DNA of 56,431 bases, from assembly GCA_944327285.1 (NCBI GenBank), contig CALVHG010000008.1, forward strand, positions 1 through 56,431, read 5' to 3'. The stretch is from an uncultured Desulfovibrio sp. Lineage in GTDB: Bacteria > Desulfobacterota > Desulfovibrionia > Desulfovibrionales > Desulfovibrionaceae. This document shows, one piece after another, positions 17,379-28,636 of this stretch. The notes under the pieces were generated by a model. The model saw only the letters and a list, made by a program, of their open reading frames with translations. It had not been told where the DNA came from and did no database searches. A program made the translations under genes and the position numbers. Every line of letters starts with the position of its first letter. Position 1 is the first letter of the stretch.

Positions 17379-18230
17379 CGTCGCTCTCCCCGAGATAGGC
17401 TTGGATGACCCGCGGGTTGGCGCGCACCTCTTCGGGGGTGCCGCTGGCGATGCGGGAGCCGTATTCCATGACATAGATGCGGTCGGAAAGGGACATGACC
17501 ATCCCCATGTCGTGCTCGATGAGCAGGATGGAGAGATCGCGGCTGTCGCGGAGATGACGCACCAGCTCTTCCAGTTCCTTGGTTTCCTGCGGATTCATGC
17601 CCGCGACGGGTTCGTCCAGGAGCAGCATGCGTGGATTGGTGGCCAGCGCGCGGGCGATTTCCAGACGACGCTGCGCGCCGTAGGGCAGGTTATGGGCCCG
17701 CTCGTTCCAGAATTGGGCCAGATGCACGCTCTCCAGCAGATCATAGGAAATATCTATGGTTTCCTGCTCTTCGCGGCGGGCGAAGGGCGTGCGGGTCAGC
17801 GCGCCCCAGATGCCGGTTCTGGTACGGCAGTGGCGGCCGATCATCACGTTTTCCAGCACGGTCATGTCGCCAAAAAGGCGAATGTTCTGGAAGGTGCGGG
17901 CCATGCCCATGGCGGTGATGTCATGAGGCTTGCGGCCGTTGAGCAGATGGCGGCGCTTCTGAGCGTCATGGAGATAGACGCGGCCTTCCGTGGGCGTATA
18001 AATGCCGGTGACGCAGTTGAAGAAGGTCGTCTTGCCTGCGCCGTTAGGGCCGATGAGAGCGACAATTTCGCCTTCGTTGACGGTCAGATCGAGTTCGTTC
18101 AGGGCTCGCAGGCCGCCGAAGTCCTGCGTCAGCTCTTCCACCTCCAGCACGGGCCGGGGGGCGGAAGTCGCGGCGTCTTCCGGTTTCATGGTTTCGTTCC
18201 TGCGCGCGTCGGGAGTTTCGGAATACTGGC

Positions 18231-18234
<4 letters not shown>
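17371..18234 (-). CDS. livG: Branched-chain amino-acid ABC transporter, ATPase LivG
   Basis: LivG is the second ATPase of the complex, 287 aa. Walker A is GPNGAGKTTFFNCVTGIY. The stretch MARTFQNIRLFGDMTVLENVM is LivG-type, the signature has the family-specific form LPYGAQRRLEIARALA, and Walker B is MLLLDEPVAGMNP. A final LIEHDMGMVMSLSDRI contains the H-loop. ATG 18234 forms an ATGA overlap with the livM stop, with AAAGGAA before it; a shorter start at the internal MKPEDAATS is possible. The first ~28 residues are poorly conserved linker. Confidence 0.95.
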
Positions 18235-19466
<1,232 letters not shown>

Positions 19467-19470
19467 GAGG

Positions 19471-20376
19471 CTACACCTTCTGCACTTTGGCCTTGCCCAG
19501 AATGCCGTCGGGCCGGAAAATGAGGATGAGAATCAGCAGGCCGAAGGCCAGCGAGTCTTCATAGTTGCCGGAAAGGTAGCCGGTGGTGAGGCTTTCGGCA
19601 ATGCCAAGAACAAGGCCGCCCACCATGGCGCCGGGGATGGAGCCGATGCCGCCGAGAACGGCGGCGGTAAAGGCCTTGAGTCCGGCCAGGAAGCCGATAC
19701 CGAAGTTGACCTGTCCCATGTGCGAGGCAATGAGCACGCCGCCGAGCGCCGCCAGCGCGGAACCGACGATGAAGGTCAGGGAAATGATGCGATCCGCATT
19801 AATGCCGAGCAGCAGCGCCATCTTGCGATTCTGCGCCGTGGCGCGCATGGCCTTGCCCATGCGGGTGAAGCGGATGAAGAGCGAAAGGGCGATCATGGCC
19901 AGCGTGCTGGTGACGAGGATCAGGAAGTCGCTGGGCCCCATGACGCCGATTTCGTCAAGAAATTCCATTTCGGGCAGCAGACGGGGGAAGGGAACATAGT
20001 CCGAGGTCTGCGCCAGCAGCACATAGTTTTGCAGGAAGATGGACATGCCGATGGCGGAAATGAGCGGCGATAGACGCGGGGCTCCGCGCAGGGGCTTGTA
20101 GGCCACCTTTTCAAGCGTATAGCCGTAGGCCGCGCTCCAGACCACGGCAGCCAGCGCGGCGACGACAAGAATGCCGCCGGCGGGAAAGCCCATGATGCCG
20201 AGGACGCCGGCGACCAGTAGCGCGGTAAAAGCGCCCAGCATGTAGATTTCGCCGTGGGCGAAGTTGATCAGCTCAATGATGCCGTAGACCAGCGTGTAGC
20301 CCAGCGCGATAAGCGCATAGATGCTGCCGCGGGTGAGGCCGCCGAAGAACAGTTCTATGAAGTACTGGAAGTCCAT
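19471..20376 (-). CDS. livH: Branched-chain amino-acid ABC transporter, permease LivH
   Basis: LivH is the other permease, 301 aa with about eight TMs. It opens with GGLTRGSIYALIALGYTLVYGIIELINFAHGE in which the INFAHGE motif is diagnostic, and contains the permease-ATPase interaction region FTAAVLGGIGSIPGAMVGG. It is separated from livJ by 77 bases that hold a strong hairpin, so expression relative to the binding protein is likely lowered by partial termination. Confidence 0.95.
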   Translation of the reverse strand: MDFQYFIELFFGGLTRGSIYALIALGYTLVYGIIELINFAHGEIYMLGAFTALLVAGVLGIMGFPAGGILVVAALAAVVWSAAYGYTLEKVAYKPLRGAPRLSPLISAIGMSIFLQNYVLLAQTSDYVPFPRLLPEMEFLDEIGVMGPSDFLILVTSTLAMIALSLFIRFTRMGKAMRATAQNRKMALLLGINADRIISLTFIVGSALAALGGVLIASHMGQVNFGIGFLAGLKAFTAAVLGGIGSIPGAMVGGLVLGIAESLTTGYLSGNYEDSLAFGLLILILIFRPDGILGKAKVQKV

Positions 20377-20415
20377 GCCGTTTCGTGTGCTGCTTGTATC
20401 CCGGAGAGCGCGGAA

Positions 20416-20445
20416 CAGGGTGCGGAGAAAGCTCTCCGCACCCTG
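20416..20445 (-). terminator. Hairpin between livJ and livH (likely attenuator)
   Basis: CAGGGTGCGGAGA pairs with TCTCCGCACCCTG around AAGC, 13 bp perfect, just after the livJ stop. Hairpins at this place commonly make the binding-protein mRNA more abundant than the permease mRNA. Confidence 0.75.
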
Positions 20446-20453
20446 CGCAGGAA

Positions 20454-21584
20454 CTACTTCAGGATGATATTGTGATCAGTTTCCACAAACTTGCCGCCCT
20501 GGGCCTTGTAGATGGACAGGCCGAGACCGGCGGCGTCGCCGTTCTTGTTGAAGGACAGGTTGCCCAGAGGGGTGTCAACCGTATTCTTCTTGAGCGCTTC
20601 GAGCAGCTTGTCGGTATCGGTGCTGCCGGAGGTTTCAACGGCCTTCAGGATGGCCTGCATGGCGGCATAGGCATTGTAGTAGCCGAAGCCGGGTTCGCTG
20701 CCGAAAGCCTTGATGTGGGCTTCGCGGGCATGCTTGTACATTTCCAGCGAGCTGGTGTCCTTGGGGTAGGAGGCCAGCGTGCCTTCGCTGTCCTTGCCGG
20801 TCATCTTGAGGAAGGTTTCATCCTTCACGCCGTCGGGGCCCACGAGGGTGGTCTTCACGCGGTCGCGGCGCATCTGCTGCACGAGCTTGGAGGCGGCGGG
20901 CTGGTAGCCGCCGAAAACGATGACGTCGGGCTTCACGCGGCGCAGCTTGCGGATGGTGGGCGAGAAGTCCACGGCGTCGGGCGTGATGGCTTCAAACAGC
21001 ACGGTTTCCACGCCGCCCTTTTCAAGAATGGTGCGGTTCTGGGTGGCAAAACCCTTGCCGTATTCGCCGTTGTCATGCACATAGGCGACCTTCTTCGCCT
21101 TGAGCACATTCAGAATATAGCTGCTGGTCAGTTCCGCCTGGGCAAGGTCGTTAGCCACGGTGCGGAGGAAGAGCGGATGCGCGCCTTCCAGCGTCAGAGC
21201 GGGCGTGGTGGCCGTGGGGGAGATGCTGATCAGCTTGGCGCTTTCAAACAGAGGCAGGGAGGCGTTGGTGGGACCGGAGCAGATGGGGCCCATCACCGCG
21301 ATGACCTTGTCGGAAATAAGCTTGGTCGCGGCGTTGGTAGCCAGTTCGGGCTTGCACTGGTCGTCCTGGGACACCAGTTCAACCTTGCGGCCCAGCACGC
21401 CGCCCTTGGCGTTGATTTCGTCAATGACGATCTTCGCGGCGTTGAGGCTCGGCACGCCGTACGAAGCAAGGTCGCCGGAGTGCGCGCCCTGCACGCCGAT
21501 CTTGATGGTGTCGGCAGCCAGAGCCGGGGCGCTCAGCGAAACGGAAACAAGAGCCGCAGCAATCCAGGTGATGCTTTTTTTCAT
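20454..21584 (-). CDS. livJ: Branched-chain amino-acid periplasmic binding protein
   Basis: This is the periplasmic receptor of the Liv system, 376 aa. A clear signal peptide MKKSITWIAAALVSVSLSAP ends at ALA before ADTIKIGVQ. The mature chain has the LivJ/LivK-type features GDLASYG, AAKIVIDEINAKGG, LVSQDDQCKPELATNAA and GPICSGPTNASLPLFE. ATG 21584 has the very strong site GGGAGGAG; the reading frame extends upstream to 21995 without any family signal. Leucine, isoleucine or valine binding is the family norm, but such proteins may bind other amino acids or amides. Confidence 0.94.
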   Translation of the reverse strand: MKKSITWIAAALVSVSLSAPALAADTIKIGVQGAHSGDLASYGVPSLNAAKIVIDEINAKGGVLGRKVELVSQDDQCKPELATNAATKLISDKVIAVMGPICSGPTNASLPLFESAKLISISPTATTPALTLEGAHPLFLRTVANDLAQAELTSSYILNVLKAKKVAYVHDNGEYGKGFATQNRTILEKGGVETVLFEAITPDAVDFSPTIRKLRRVKPDVIVFGGYQPAASKLVQQMRRDRVKTTLVGPDGVKDETFLKMTGKDSEGTLASYPKDTSSLEMYKHAREAHIKAFGSEPGFGYYNAYAAMQAILKAVETSGSTDTDKLLEALKKNTVDTPLGNLSFNKNGDAAGLGLSIYKAQGGKFVETDHNIILK

Positions 21585-21680
21585 AATCTCCTCCCAGAGA
21601 GATTGAAAGGGGCATGCCGTTCCGCGGGCATCTGTTTCTGCGGGGCGGCACGACGAACTCCGCGTATGGAGTAGCCAATT

Positions 21681-21710
21681 CACATGGCATGCTTTTGCGC
21701 TTTCTGTCAA
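21681..21710 (-). promoter_or_regulatory. Possible livJ promoter
   Basis: On the minus strand a perfect TTGACA (21705-21710) is followed after 18 bases by CATGTG, a poor -10. It lies about 100 bases upstream of livJ. Only the -35 is convincing. Confidence 0.3.
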
Positions 21711-21803
21711 TGCCGTTGCAGCGGAAAGCGCCTCTCCGCGGAAGGTCGCGGGCCCGGCAGGCAGCGGCAGGTAGCCCGCCGCTTCCTCATGAAGAATGCG
21801 CGC

Positions 21804-21847
21804 CGGGGGAGGGGACCCCGCCCCTGGCGGGAGGGTCCCTTCCCCCG
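21804..21847. repeat. Family B-like G-rich hairpin, copy B5
   Basis: CGGGGGAGGGGACCC pairs with GGGTCCCTTCCCCCG around CGCCCCTGGCGGGA. It sits between the livJ upstream region and the der stop and could terminate der. Confidence 0.6.
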
Positions 21848-21870
21848 AAAAAGCCTTGTCGGCTGAAAAG

Positions 21871-23238
21871 TTAGTCCTTGTCCTTCTTGTGGCTGGAGCG
21901 CAGCCGTAACCGCAGAGGCGCGTGATGAATGCCGAAAATACGGCGCAGCGCGCGTTCGAGATAACGGGCGTAGCTTTCGGGAACGCGGTCGGCATCGCTG
22001 ACGAAAAACACGAAGGTCGGCGGCTCGGTTTCCGCCTGGGTAAGATAGAAAAATTTGGCGCGGGCCCGCTTGACCACCGGCGGCTGATGGCGCGTCAGCA
22101 CTTCTTCCATGGCGCGGTTAAGCTGGCCGGTGCTGACGCGGATGCCGCATTCCTGCTTGATTTGCAGCGCCAGCGGAAGAATCTTCGCAAGATTTTTGCG
22201 GGTCAGCGCGGAAACGCAGAGCAGCGGCACATGGCCGCAGAAGGCCAGCATTTCGCCCACGGTTTTCTGCAGGGCCTTGAGCTTGTCCGGCGGGACAAGA
22301 TCGCACTTGTTGATCAGCACCATGAAGGGAATCTTGCGCGTGTCGAGCAGATCCATCAGGCGCTTGTCCTGCTGGCTGACGCGCTCGGTGGCGTCCAGCG
22401 TCAGCAGGGTGACGTCGGCCTTGCTGGCAGATTTGATGGCGGCGTTGGCCGAATATTTTTCCACCACGTCGGTGATGCGGGTCCGGCGGCGCACCCCGGC
22501 GGTGTCCACAAAGACATAATCCTGTCCGTCGCGGCTGAAACGCACGTCCACGCTGTCGCGGGTCGTCCCCGCCACATCGGAGACGATCATGCGTTCTTCG
22601 CCGGCAAGCGCGTTGATCATGGACGATTTGCCCGCGTTGGGGCGGCCCAGCATGGCCAGCCGCAGCAGGGGCGCTTCCTGTTCGGGCGCGTCCTCTTCTT
22701 CGGGCGGCAGCAGATCCGCCAGTTCGTCCATGAGGGCGCGGATATTGTGCCCGTGCTCGGCGGAAACAGCCACCAGCGGAAAGCCGAGGCTGTGGAATTC
22801 GGCCAGCATTTCTTCCTCGCGTTCCAGTCCGTCAACCTTATTGACCACGCAGATGGTGGGCAGGCCCAGACGACGGACATGCGCCGCAAGGTATTCGTCC
22901 AGCGGCAGCAGGCCGTCCCGTCCGTCTACCACAAAGGCCACGCCGCAGGCGTTTTTCATGGCCGCTTCGGCCTGGCGCAGTATGTCGGCCTCGAAACCGC
23001 GAATGCCTTCCGGGCCTTCTGTGACGGCCGCATGGGCGTCCAGCGTGATGCCGCCGGTATCCACAATGCCGAAGGAACGCTCGCCCTTGCGACGCACGAC
23101 GCCTTCCATGCGATCGCGCGTGACGCCGGGACGGTCGTGCGTGATGGCGCGGTTGCTGCGGATCAGACGATTGAACAGGGTGGATTTGCCCACATTGGGC
23201 CGTCCGACAAGGACGATGCTTGGCAGGGATGCGCTCAT
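21871..23238 (-). CDS. der: GTPase Der (EngA)
   Basis: Der is the essential double-GTPase needed for 50S ribosome assembly. Two G domains are present. The first has GRPNVGKSTLFNRL near the N-terminus, DTGGI and NKVD. The second has GRPNAGKSSMINAL, DTAG and NKCD. The C-terminal KH-like domain includes the usual TGQLNRAMEEVL and KFFYLTQAETEPPTFVFFV. The length of 455 aa is normal. ATG 23238 with AAGGAA before it was chosen over an upstream frame extension. A TATGAT-like -10 lies at 23314-23319 on the minus strand without a good -35. Confidence 0.96.
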   Translation of the reverse strand: MSASLPSIVLVGRPNVGKSTLFNRLIRSNRAITHDRPGVTRDRMEGVVRRKGERSFGIVDTGGITLDAHAAVTEGPEGIRGFEADILRQAEAAMKNACGVAFVVDGRDGLLPLDEYLAAHVRRLGLPTICVVNKVDGLEREEEMLAEFHSLGFPLVAVSAEHGHNIRALMDELADLLPPEEEDAPEQEAPLLRLAMLGRPNAGKSSMINALAGEERMIVSDVAGTTRDSVDVRFSRDGQDYVFVDTAGVRRRTRITDVVEKYSANAAIKSASKADVTLLTLDATERVSQQDKRLMDLLDTRKIPFMVLINKCDLVPPDKLKALQKTVGEMLAFCGHVPLLCVSALTRKNLAKILPLALQIKQECGIRVSTGQLNRAMEEVLTRHQPPVVKRARAKFFYLTQAETEPPTFVFFVSDADRVPESYARYLERALRRIFGIHHAPLRLRLRSSHKKDKD

Positions 23239-23436
23239 GAGTCTTCCTTTGGCGTGCGTTCTCTTGTCCCCGGAGTAGTGAAGGGGACGCGGCTTGTACG
23301 CCTTTCCTAGCGTATCATATTCTTTTTTGAAAAACAAGACTGGTTGTCGGACCGTTTACGGCGAAAAGCGCGGCGGCGCGGGCGTATGGTTTGAAATATG
23401 AAACAGGCATGCGGAATCCTCCCGATCTCTTTTGAA

Positions 23437-23634
23437 AAAGCGCGTTGGGGGAAGGATGGGGGGACTGGGGGGAAGGAAACGCCCCTTGCGCGCTAGCCAA
23501 GGGGGTTTCCTTCCCCCCAGTAACACAGCTAGCCGCGACCGAATGGCGGCCGCAGGCCGTGTCCGTTAGGCGACGCAGGAGCCTTACGGGCATCGACAGC
23601 AGAGATAAGGGGAGGCCTTCCCCCCAGACAACTT
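23437..23634. repeat. Family B G-rich hairpin, copy B6, followed by the inverted cassette
   Basis: The flank AAAGCGCGTTGGGGGAAGG leads into a hairpin at 23465-23520 (arms CTGGGGGGAAGGAAAC and GTTTCCTTCCCCCCAG). Next comes the ~70-nt cassette in inverted orientation (23537-23612, CGACCGAATGGCGGCC...CAGCAGAGATA) and a last GGAGGCCTTCCCCCCAG. The gap 23239-23644 has no gene. Confidence 0.72.
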
Positions 23635-23644
23635 ACGAAGAGTG

Positions 23645-24619
23645 TTACCTCTCCACAGAGCGCGGTGCTTCGGCCAGAGGCAGACGCAGCGGCTGCGGGC
23701 ACGGCGGGAAGGGAGGCGGAAGAGTCGCGAGAGCCCACGGCGCGGGCCAGTCGGGCAGACAGGCAAACGCGCGGCCGTCGGGCAGAGTAAGGCGCACGGC
23801 ATGAAGCAGCAGGCGTTGTCCTTGAACCGGCCTGCCATATTTGCCGTCGCCGATGAGCGGAAAGCCCGTCGCCTGCATCTGGACGCGGATCTGATGCGTG
23901 CGTCCCGTCAGCAGACGAATATGCAACAGACTGGCCCGATCGCGTACCTGAAGAGGACGGGCCAGCAGCAGGGCTTCCTTGCTGCCCGGCGGCGGCGTGC
24001 GCCAGGAATGGGCGCGCATCTTTTCCTGTCCCTCCGGGCCTTCCTTGCGCAGGGCATGGCGAAGCAGGCGGATGTCCGCCCAGGGCCAGCGGCCGTGCAC
24101 CCAGGCGATATATTCCTTGACGGCGGCGTGATCGCGCAGGGCCTCGCTAAGGGCGCGCAAGGCCGCGAAGGTGCGCCCCGCAAGGAGGACGCCGGAGGTA
24201 TCTCGATCCAGACGGTGCGCCGGGGCGGGATGAAAGGCTGAGTCGGGCTCCTGTGCCGCCAGACGCGCGGCAATGCTGTCGTCATGCCCGCTTCCGGACT
24301 GGGTAGGCAGGCCGGCGGGCTTGTTGAGCACGAGCACGTCGGGCTCGCAGGCAAGAATCGGCGGCAGGGGAAGCGCCGCGGGCGCGGGGCGGGATGGTTT
24401 GCCGGACAGATTGCGGCAGAAGGGGGGCAAACGGATGATGTCGCCTTCCTTAACAAGAGCGAAAGCTTTGACCCGGCCCCCGTTTACGCGGATTTGACCG
24501 GTTCTGATCCATTTATGCAGCTGCCCCTGCGGGACATCGAGGCGGCGCTTGAGCCACTGGAGCAGTTTCTGTCCGCTTTCGGCGCGGGTGACGGCAATGC
24601 CGGAGGGAGTGTCGTTCAT
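23645..24619 (-). CDS. RluA-family 23S rRNA pseudouridine synthase
   Basis: The enzyme converts specific uridines in rRNA (or tRNA) to pseudouridine. The 324-aa protein has an N-terminal S4 RNA-binding domain (LLQWLKRRLDVPQGQLHKWIRTGQIRVNG) and a linker. The catalytic domain includes VLNKPAGLPT and the active-site motif HRLDRDTSG with the nucleophilic Asp. The C-terminal block RLLTGRTHQIRVQMQATGFPLIGDGKYG is typical of RluC/RluD. Length and the S4 domain favour RluC- or RluD-type targets, but the site cannot be read from sequence. Start 24619 has no good ribosome site. The gene is divergent from cinA. Confidence 0.9.
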   Translation of the reverse strand: MNDTPSGIAVTRAESGQKLLQWLKRRLDVPQGQLHKWIRTGQIRVNGGRVKAFALVKEGDIIRLPPFCRNLSGKPSRPAPAALPLPPILACEPDVLVLNKPAGLPTQSGSGHDDSIAARLAAQEPDSAFHPAPAHRLDRDTSGVLLAGRTFAALRALSEALRDHAAVKEYIAWVHGRWPWADIRLLRHALRKEGPEGQEKMRAHSWRTPPPGSKEALLLARPLQVRDRASLLHIRLLTGRTHQIRVQMQATGFPLIGDGKYGRPVQGQRLLLHAVRLTLPDGRAFACLPDWPAPWALATLPPPFPPCPQPLRLPLAEAPRSVER

Positions 24620-24822
24620 GGCGGAAATGGGTGCGCGCGGGGCGCGGCAAGGAGTTGCGGGGCGGGAAAGGCTTTTCTGTGACTCTTGCGCTGGCAGGGG
24701 CTTCTCCAGATAACCAGCCGGTTGAGGGAACAGAGCCTAGGGCATATGCCGCCGCTTGGCAACGCGGCCTTCCTTGTGCTGTAATGCGCCGGAGCTTCAT
24801 CCCGAAAGAACAGGGGGAGGAA

Positions 24823-26082
24823 ATGCAGGCGGAAATTATAGCTGTGGGAACCGAGTTGCTGCTGGGGCATACCATCAATAGCGATGCCGCGCATGTGGCG
24901 CGAGCTCTGGCGGAACTCGGCATTGACGTTTTCGGTAGCTGCGTGGTGGGCGACAATGCCGAACGTCTTGAAAAGGCGCTGCGCGACGGACTGCGGGAAA
25001 ACGATATTCTTGTCACAACCGGCGGGCTTGGACCCACGGACGACGACCTGACGCGGGAAACTGTGGCGCGGGTGACGGGTGCGCCTCTGGAAGAACACGC
25101 GGACAGTCTCGCCCGGTTGCGGGAGTACTTCGGCTCGCGTCCGATGGGAGCCAACCAGCGCAAGCAGGCTCTGCTGCCCCGTGGTTGCGCGGTTTTTGCC
25201 AATGCTGTGGGGACGGCTCCGGGCTGCGCTGTGGAAACCCCGGAAGGAAAGCTCGTCGTCATGCTGCCCGGCCCGCCGTCGGAGTTGCTGCCCATGCTGC
25301 GCGATAGCGTGATGCCTTTCCTGGCGCGGCGGCAGGAAGGGGCTATTCGTTCGCATATGGTACGGACATTCGGCATCGGCGAAGGCGATGGGGCGCTGTT
25401 GCTGGGAGATCTGACGTCGCAGTCTAATCCTTCGGTTGCCACCTACGCCACGGATACGGAAATGTTTGTGCGCGTCACGGCCAAGGGCAGAAACGCGGAC
25501 GAGGCGGCGGCGCTGGCCGCGCCGGTGGTGGAGGAAGTGCGGCGGCGGTTGGGCGAATGCGTTTACGGTGTGGATGTGCCGCATTTGCAGAACGTGGTTG
25601 TGGAAGCGCTGACCCGCAGGGGGCAGACGCTGGCGACGGCGGAATCCTGCACCGGAGGTTTGCTGGCATCCATGATTACCGACGTGCCCGGAGCTTCCGC
25701 CGTGTTTCATGCGGGCGTCGTGACCTATGCCAACGAGGCCAAGACGCGCCTGCTGGGCGTGCCGCCGGAACTGCTGGCCCGCGTGGGGGCCGTCAGCCCG
25801 GAAGTGGCGCGCCGTATGGCCGAAGGCGTCCGGCAGCGGCACGGCAGCGATTGGGGCATCGGCATTACGGGCATCGCCGGACCCGGCGGCGGCACAGCCG
25901 AGAAACCCGTGGGACTGGTCTATATTGCTCTGAGCAGCACGGACGGGACGTGGCTGCGCGTCATGCGCCCGACCGGGCGCGCCATGCCTCGCGCCTGGAC
26001 GCGTGCGCGCGCCGCGGGGCATGCGCTGGATATGCTGCGCCGGGCCTTGCAGGGGCTTGCTGTGGCGGAGTCTCGGAAATAG
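24823..26082 (+). CDS. cinA: CinA-type protein (nicotinamide-nucleotide amidase / competence-damage domain)
   Basis: The full two-domain CinA is encoded, 419 aa. The N-terminal COG1058/MoCF-like domain begins MQAEIIAVGTELLLGHTINSD and includes TTGGLGPTDDDLTRE and LPGPPSE. The C-terminal PncC-type amidase domain has TAESCTGGLLASMITDVPGAS, GVVTYANEAK and GITGIAGPGGGTAEKPVGLVYIAL. The expected reactions are hydrolysis of ADP-ribose-like and nicotinamide mononucleotide compounds in pyridine-nucleotide salvage. GGGGGAGG just before ATG 24823 fixes the start over the upstream in-frame ATG 24631. Confidence 0.95.
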   Translation: MQAEIIAVGTELLLGHTINSDAAHVARALAELGIDVFGSCVVGDNAERLEKALRDGLRENDILVTTGGLGPTDDDLTRETVARVTGAPLEEHADSLARLREYFGSRPMGANQRKQALLPRGCAVFANAVGTAPGCAVETPEGKLVVMLPGPPSELLPMLRDSVMPFLARRQEGAIRSHMVRTFGIGEGDGALLLGDLTSQSNPSVATYATDTEMFVRVTAKGRNADEAAALAAPVVEEVRRRLGECVYGVDVPHLQNVVVEALTRRGQTLATAESCTGGLLASMITDVPGASAVFHAGVVTYANEAKTRLLGVPPELLARVGAVSPEVARRMAEGVRQRHGSDWGIGITGIAGPGGGTAEKPVGLVYIALSSTDGTWLRVMRPTGRAMPRAWTRARAAGHALDMLRRALQGLAVAESRK

Positions 26083-26093
26083 GTTTCAGAGCA

Positions 26094-26129
26094 CAGGCGC
26101 GCTGCGGCGATCTGCCCGCGGCGCGCCTG
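26094..26129 (+). terminator. Hairpin after cinA
   Basis: A nine-base GC stem (CAGGCGCGC/GCGCGCCTG) with an inner GCGG/CCGC pairing starts 11 bases after the stop. The lack of a T tract weakens the call. Confidence 0.5.
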
Positions 26130-26350
26130 CCGACGAAAATGTTCCCCTTGTGGCCGAAATTCCGGATGCGAAGAGGCGCTTGCCGCGCAGACCCGTATTC
26201 AGATGTTTCGGTGTGAAAAAACGTCTTTTGACAACGCAAAGCTGTGTCGTTGCGCATGCAGCGTATTTTTCATAAAAATAGGCTTTAAAAGAGGATTTTT
26301 ATGAAAAGAAAATTCTTTTCCATTTAAATAGCTTTTCTTTGTTACTATAT

Positions 26351-26356
26351 TATAAT
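26351..26356 (+). promoter_or_regulatory. Possible -10 of the chemoreceptor 3 promoter
   Basis: A perfect TATAAT stands in an AT-rich stretch 78 bases before ATG 26434. No convincing -35 is found 16-18 bases upstream. Confidence 0.35.
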
Positions 26357-26433
26357 AGTTTCAAGAGGTTATAGATTTAAGGCGAATAACGTCGATAAAT
26401 ACGACGCAACAGTCCATAGTCAGGGAGGGCACC

Positions 26434-28518
26434 ATGACGATGCTGCAAAAATTTATTCTTGGTTTTTTGACGTGCATTTTGCTGTCAATATTTTCTATTA
26501 GCGCAATATCTCTCGAAAAAATTCTTGATGTAAGCACAACCTCTGTTGAGGAGGCGTCGCTGAAGCAGTTGTCGCTGGCGGATAAGTATTTGAGGCATAT
26601 GTTCGAGGGGAATCTGAGCAAGCTGGAATATCTGGCGCATCTGCCGGAAGTGCTTGAGTGCGGCGGCGATTTCCCCACGCCGCAAATGACGCGGGAAGCG
26701 GGCCGTTACGAGGTGGATCAGCTGTCCGCTGAGGCCCGGAATCTGATCAGATCCCTTGCGCGGATGAAAGAGGTTTCGCCGCAAATCAGCAAGATTTTTA
26801 TTGGCTACAGCGACGGGCGTTTTGTCAGCAGCGCCCCGGAAACGGCCGTTCCCGGCTATGATCCTACCACGCGCGCCTGGTTCGCGGATATGCGGGGCGG
26901 AAGCGCCGCCGCGCATGTGGGCAATGCTTACACGTCCGTCAGCGGCGAAGTCATGGTTTCCGTCAGCGTGCGCGTGCCGGGAAAGACGCCGCAGGGGGCC
27001 GAAGCCGTTGTGGCGGCGGACATTAGTCTGGTTACGCTGAACGCCTTGCTGGATGAGATGAAATTCGGGCGCACCGGTCGCTACGTGCTGTTTGACGCCG
27101 ACGGCAAGGTGCTCTGTGCGCCGACCAATCCTGAATATATTGGCAAGGCGCTGGATGAGGTGGCCCCGCATTTGCGTTCCCTGTTCGGGAAGAAGAACGG
27201 CTGCGGCGTCATGGAGCATCTGGGCGTGGAGCGCCTTATTTCCATGACTGCCACGGTCAACGACTGGCGCATTGTGTCCATTGTGGACATGGACGAAGTG
27301 CGGGAGGCTTCTATGGCCGCCGTCTGGCGCATTCTGGCCGCCAGCGTGGCGTTGCTGGCGGTGCTGCTCTTCGGGGCGGTCTTGCTGGCGCGTTCGGTGT
27401 GCAAGCCGCTGTCCCGCATTATGCGCACGACGCAGGACATCGCGCAGGGCAAGGTGGATAATCTGCCGGACGAGCGTTCTTTCAGCGGGGAACTGCTGGA
27501 GCTGTACCGGAATCTTATGGACATGGTGAAGCAGCTTCTTGCTTCGCAGGAAACGGTCCGTGCCGAAGCGGCGGAAGCCCGGCGACTGGCCGAGGAGGCG
27601 GAAGAGGCGCGCGAACGCGCCGTGAAGGCCGGGCACAGAGCCGAAATGGCCCGCCATGAAGGCATGCTTGCGGCGGCAAACCGACTGGAAAAGGTTGTGG
27701 ATGTCATCATGGCTGCGTCGGGAGATCTTTCCGTAAGCGTGAAGACGTCCAGCAGCGGCGCGTCTCAGGCGGCGGCACGTCTGGCGGAATCGGCGTCGGC
27801 CATGAACGAGATGAACGCCACCGTGCAGGAAGTGGCCCGCAGCGCCGCCGAGGCCGCGCGCATGTCCGGGGAAACGAAGAACGAGGCCCTGCACGGGTCC
27901 GAAATTGTTAACAGCGCCTTGCAGAGCATCCAGAAGACGCGGGAAGGGACGCTCGCTCTTAAGAAGGATATGGAGCAGCTGCAAAAGCATTCGGAAAATG
28001 TCAGCGCCATTATGGGCGTGATTTCCGATATTGCCGATCAGACAAATCTGCTGGCTCTGAACGCGGCCATTGAGGCCGCCAGGGCAGGGGATGTGGGCCG
28101 CGGTTTTGCCGTGGTGGCCGACGAAGTGCGTAAGCTGGCCGAAAAAACCATGGCTTCTACCGGCGATGTGGCGGAAGCTGTGCAGGGTATTCAGCAGAGT
28201 GTGGCGCAGAGCATGCGGGCCGTAGAAAACGCCGTGGAGCAAACCAAACAGGCGGCCGATTTTGCCGGGGAATCCGGCGCGGCCCTGCACCGCATTGTGA
28301 CGGATACGGAGGCCACGGCCGATCAGGTGCGCGGCATTGCCACAGCCAGCGAGCAGCAGTCGGCGGCCAGCGAAGAGATCAATCAGTCCATTTGCGAAAT
28401 CAATTCGGCCGCGGGAGAGGCCGCGCAGGCTATGGAAAATGCCTCGCAGGCCATGGGGCGTCTGTCGGAACAGACCGAGGAGTTGAGCAGGCTGATTGAA
28501 GAACTTAAGCGCATGTAG
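26434..28518 (+). CDS. Methyl-accepting chemotaxis protein 3 (dCache type)
   Basis: This is an intact 694-aa chemoreceptor. TM1 is [20 protein letters not shown]. The periplasmic dCache-type domain contains [45 protein letters not shown] and [22 protein letters not shown]2 is near [20 protein letters not shown], followed by HAMP ([17 protein letters not shown]), a coiled coil and the signalling tip [19 protein letters not shown]. dCache receptors often sense amino acids or small acids; the ligand here is unknown. AGGGAGG precedes ATG 26434. It is a close relative of frameshifted chemoreceptor 2 over its whole length. Confidence 0.95.
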   Translation: MTMLQKFILGFLTCILLSIFSISAISLEKILDVSTTSVEEASLKQLSLADKYLRHMFEGNLSKLEYLAHLPEVLECGGDFPTPQMTREAGRYEVDQLSAEARNLIRSLARMKEVSPQISKIFIGYSDGRFVSSAPETAVPGYDPTTRAWFADMRGGSAAAHVGNAYTSVSGEVMVSVSVRVPGKTPQGAEAVVAADISLVTLNALLDEMKFGRTGRYVLFDADGKVLCAPTNPEYIGKALDEVAPHLRSLFGKKNGCGVMEHLGVERLISMTATVNDWRIVSIVDMDEVREASMAAVWRILAASVALLAVLLFGAVLLARSVCKPLSRIMRTTQDIAQGKVDNLPDERSFSGELLELYRNLMDMVKQLLASQETVRAEAAEARRLAEEAEEARERAVKAGHRAEMARHEGMLAAANRLEKVVDVIMAASGDLSVSVKTSSSGASQAAARLAESASAMNEMNATVQEVARSAAEAARMSGETKNEALHGSEIVNSALQSIQKTREGTLALKKDMEQLQKHSENVSAIMGVISDIADQTNLLALNAAIEAARAGDVGRGFAVVADEVRKLAEKTMASTGDVAEAVQGIQQSVAQSMRAVENAVEQTKQAADFAGESGAALHRIVTDTEATADQVRGIATASEQQSAASEEINQSICEINSAAGEAAQAMENASQAMGRLSEQTEELSRLIEELKRM

Positions 28519-28533
28519 CGTTGTGTCTTTTGT

Positions 28534-28573
28534 AAGCCGCGTTTTTCCCGGAGCCGGAGAAGCGCGGCTTTTT
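28534..28573 (+). terminator. Intrinsic terminator after chemoreceptor 3
   Basis: AAGCCGCG pairs with CGCGGCTT across a 21-nt loop and is followed by TTTTT. Confidence 0.75.
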
Positions 28574-28636
28574 GCGTCCCTTCGCCGCCGTTGCACTGTT
28601 GCCGGCTCTGTGACAGCATGGCCGCAGGAGGTTGCC

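Larger units (their letters stand above)
26083..26433. other. Gap between cinA and chemoreceptor 3
   Basis: No gene is seen. A hairpin with arms CAGGCGCGC and GCGCGCCTG lies at 26094-26129 and may terminate cinA without a T tract. The second half is AT-rich and likely holds the promoter of chemoreceptor 3. Confidence 0.6.
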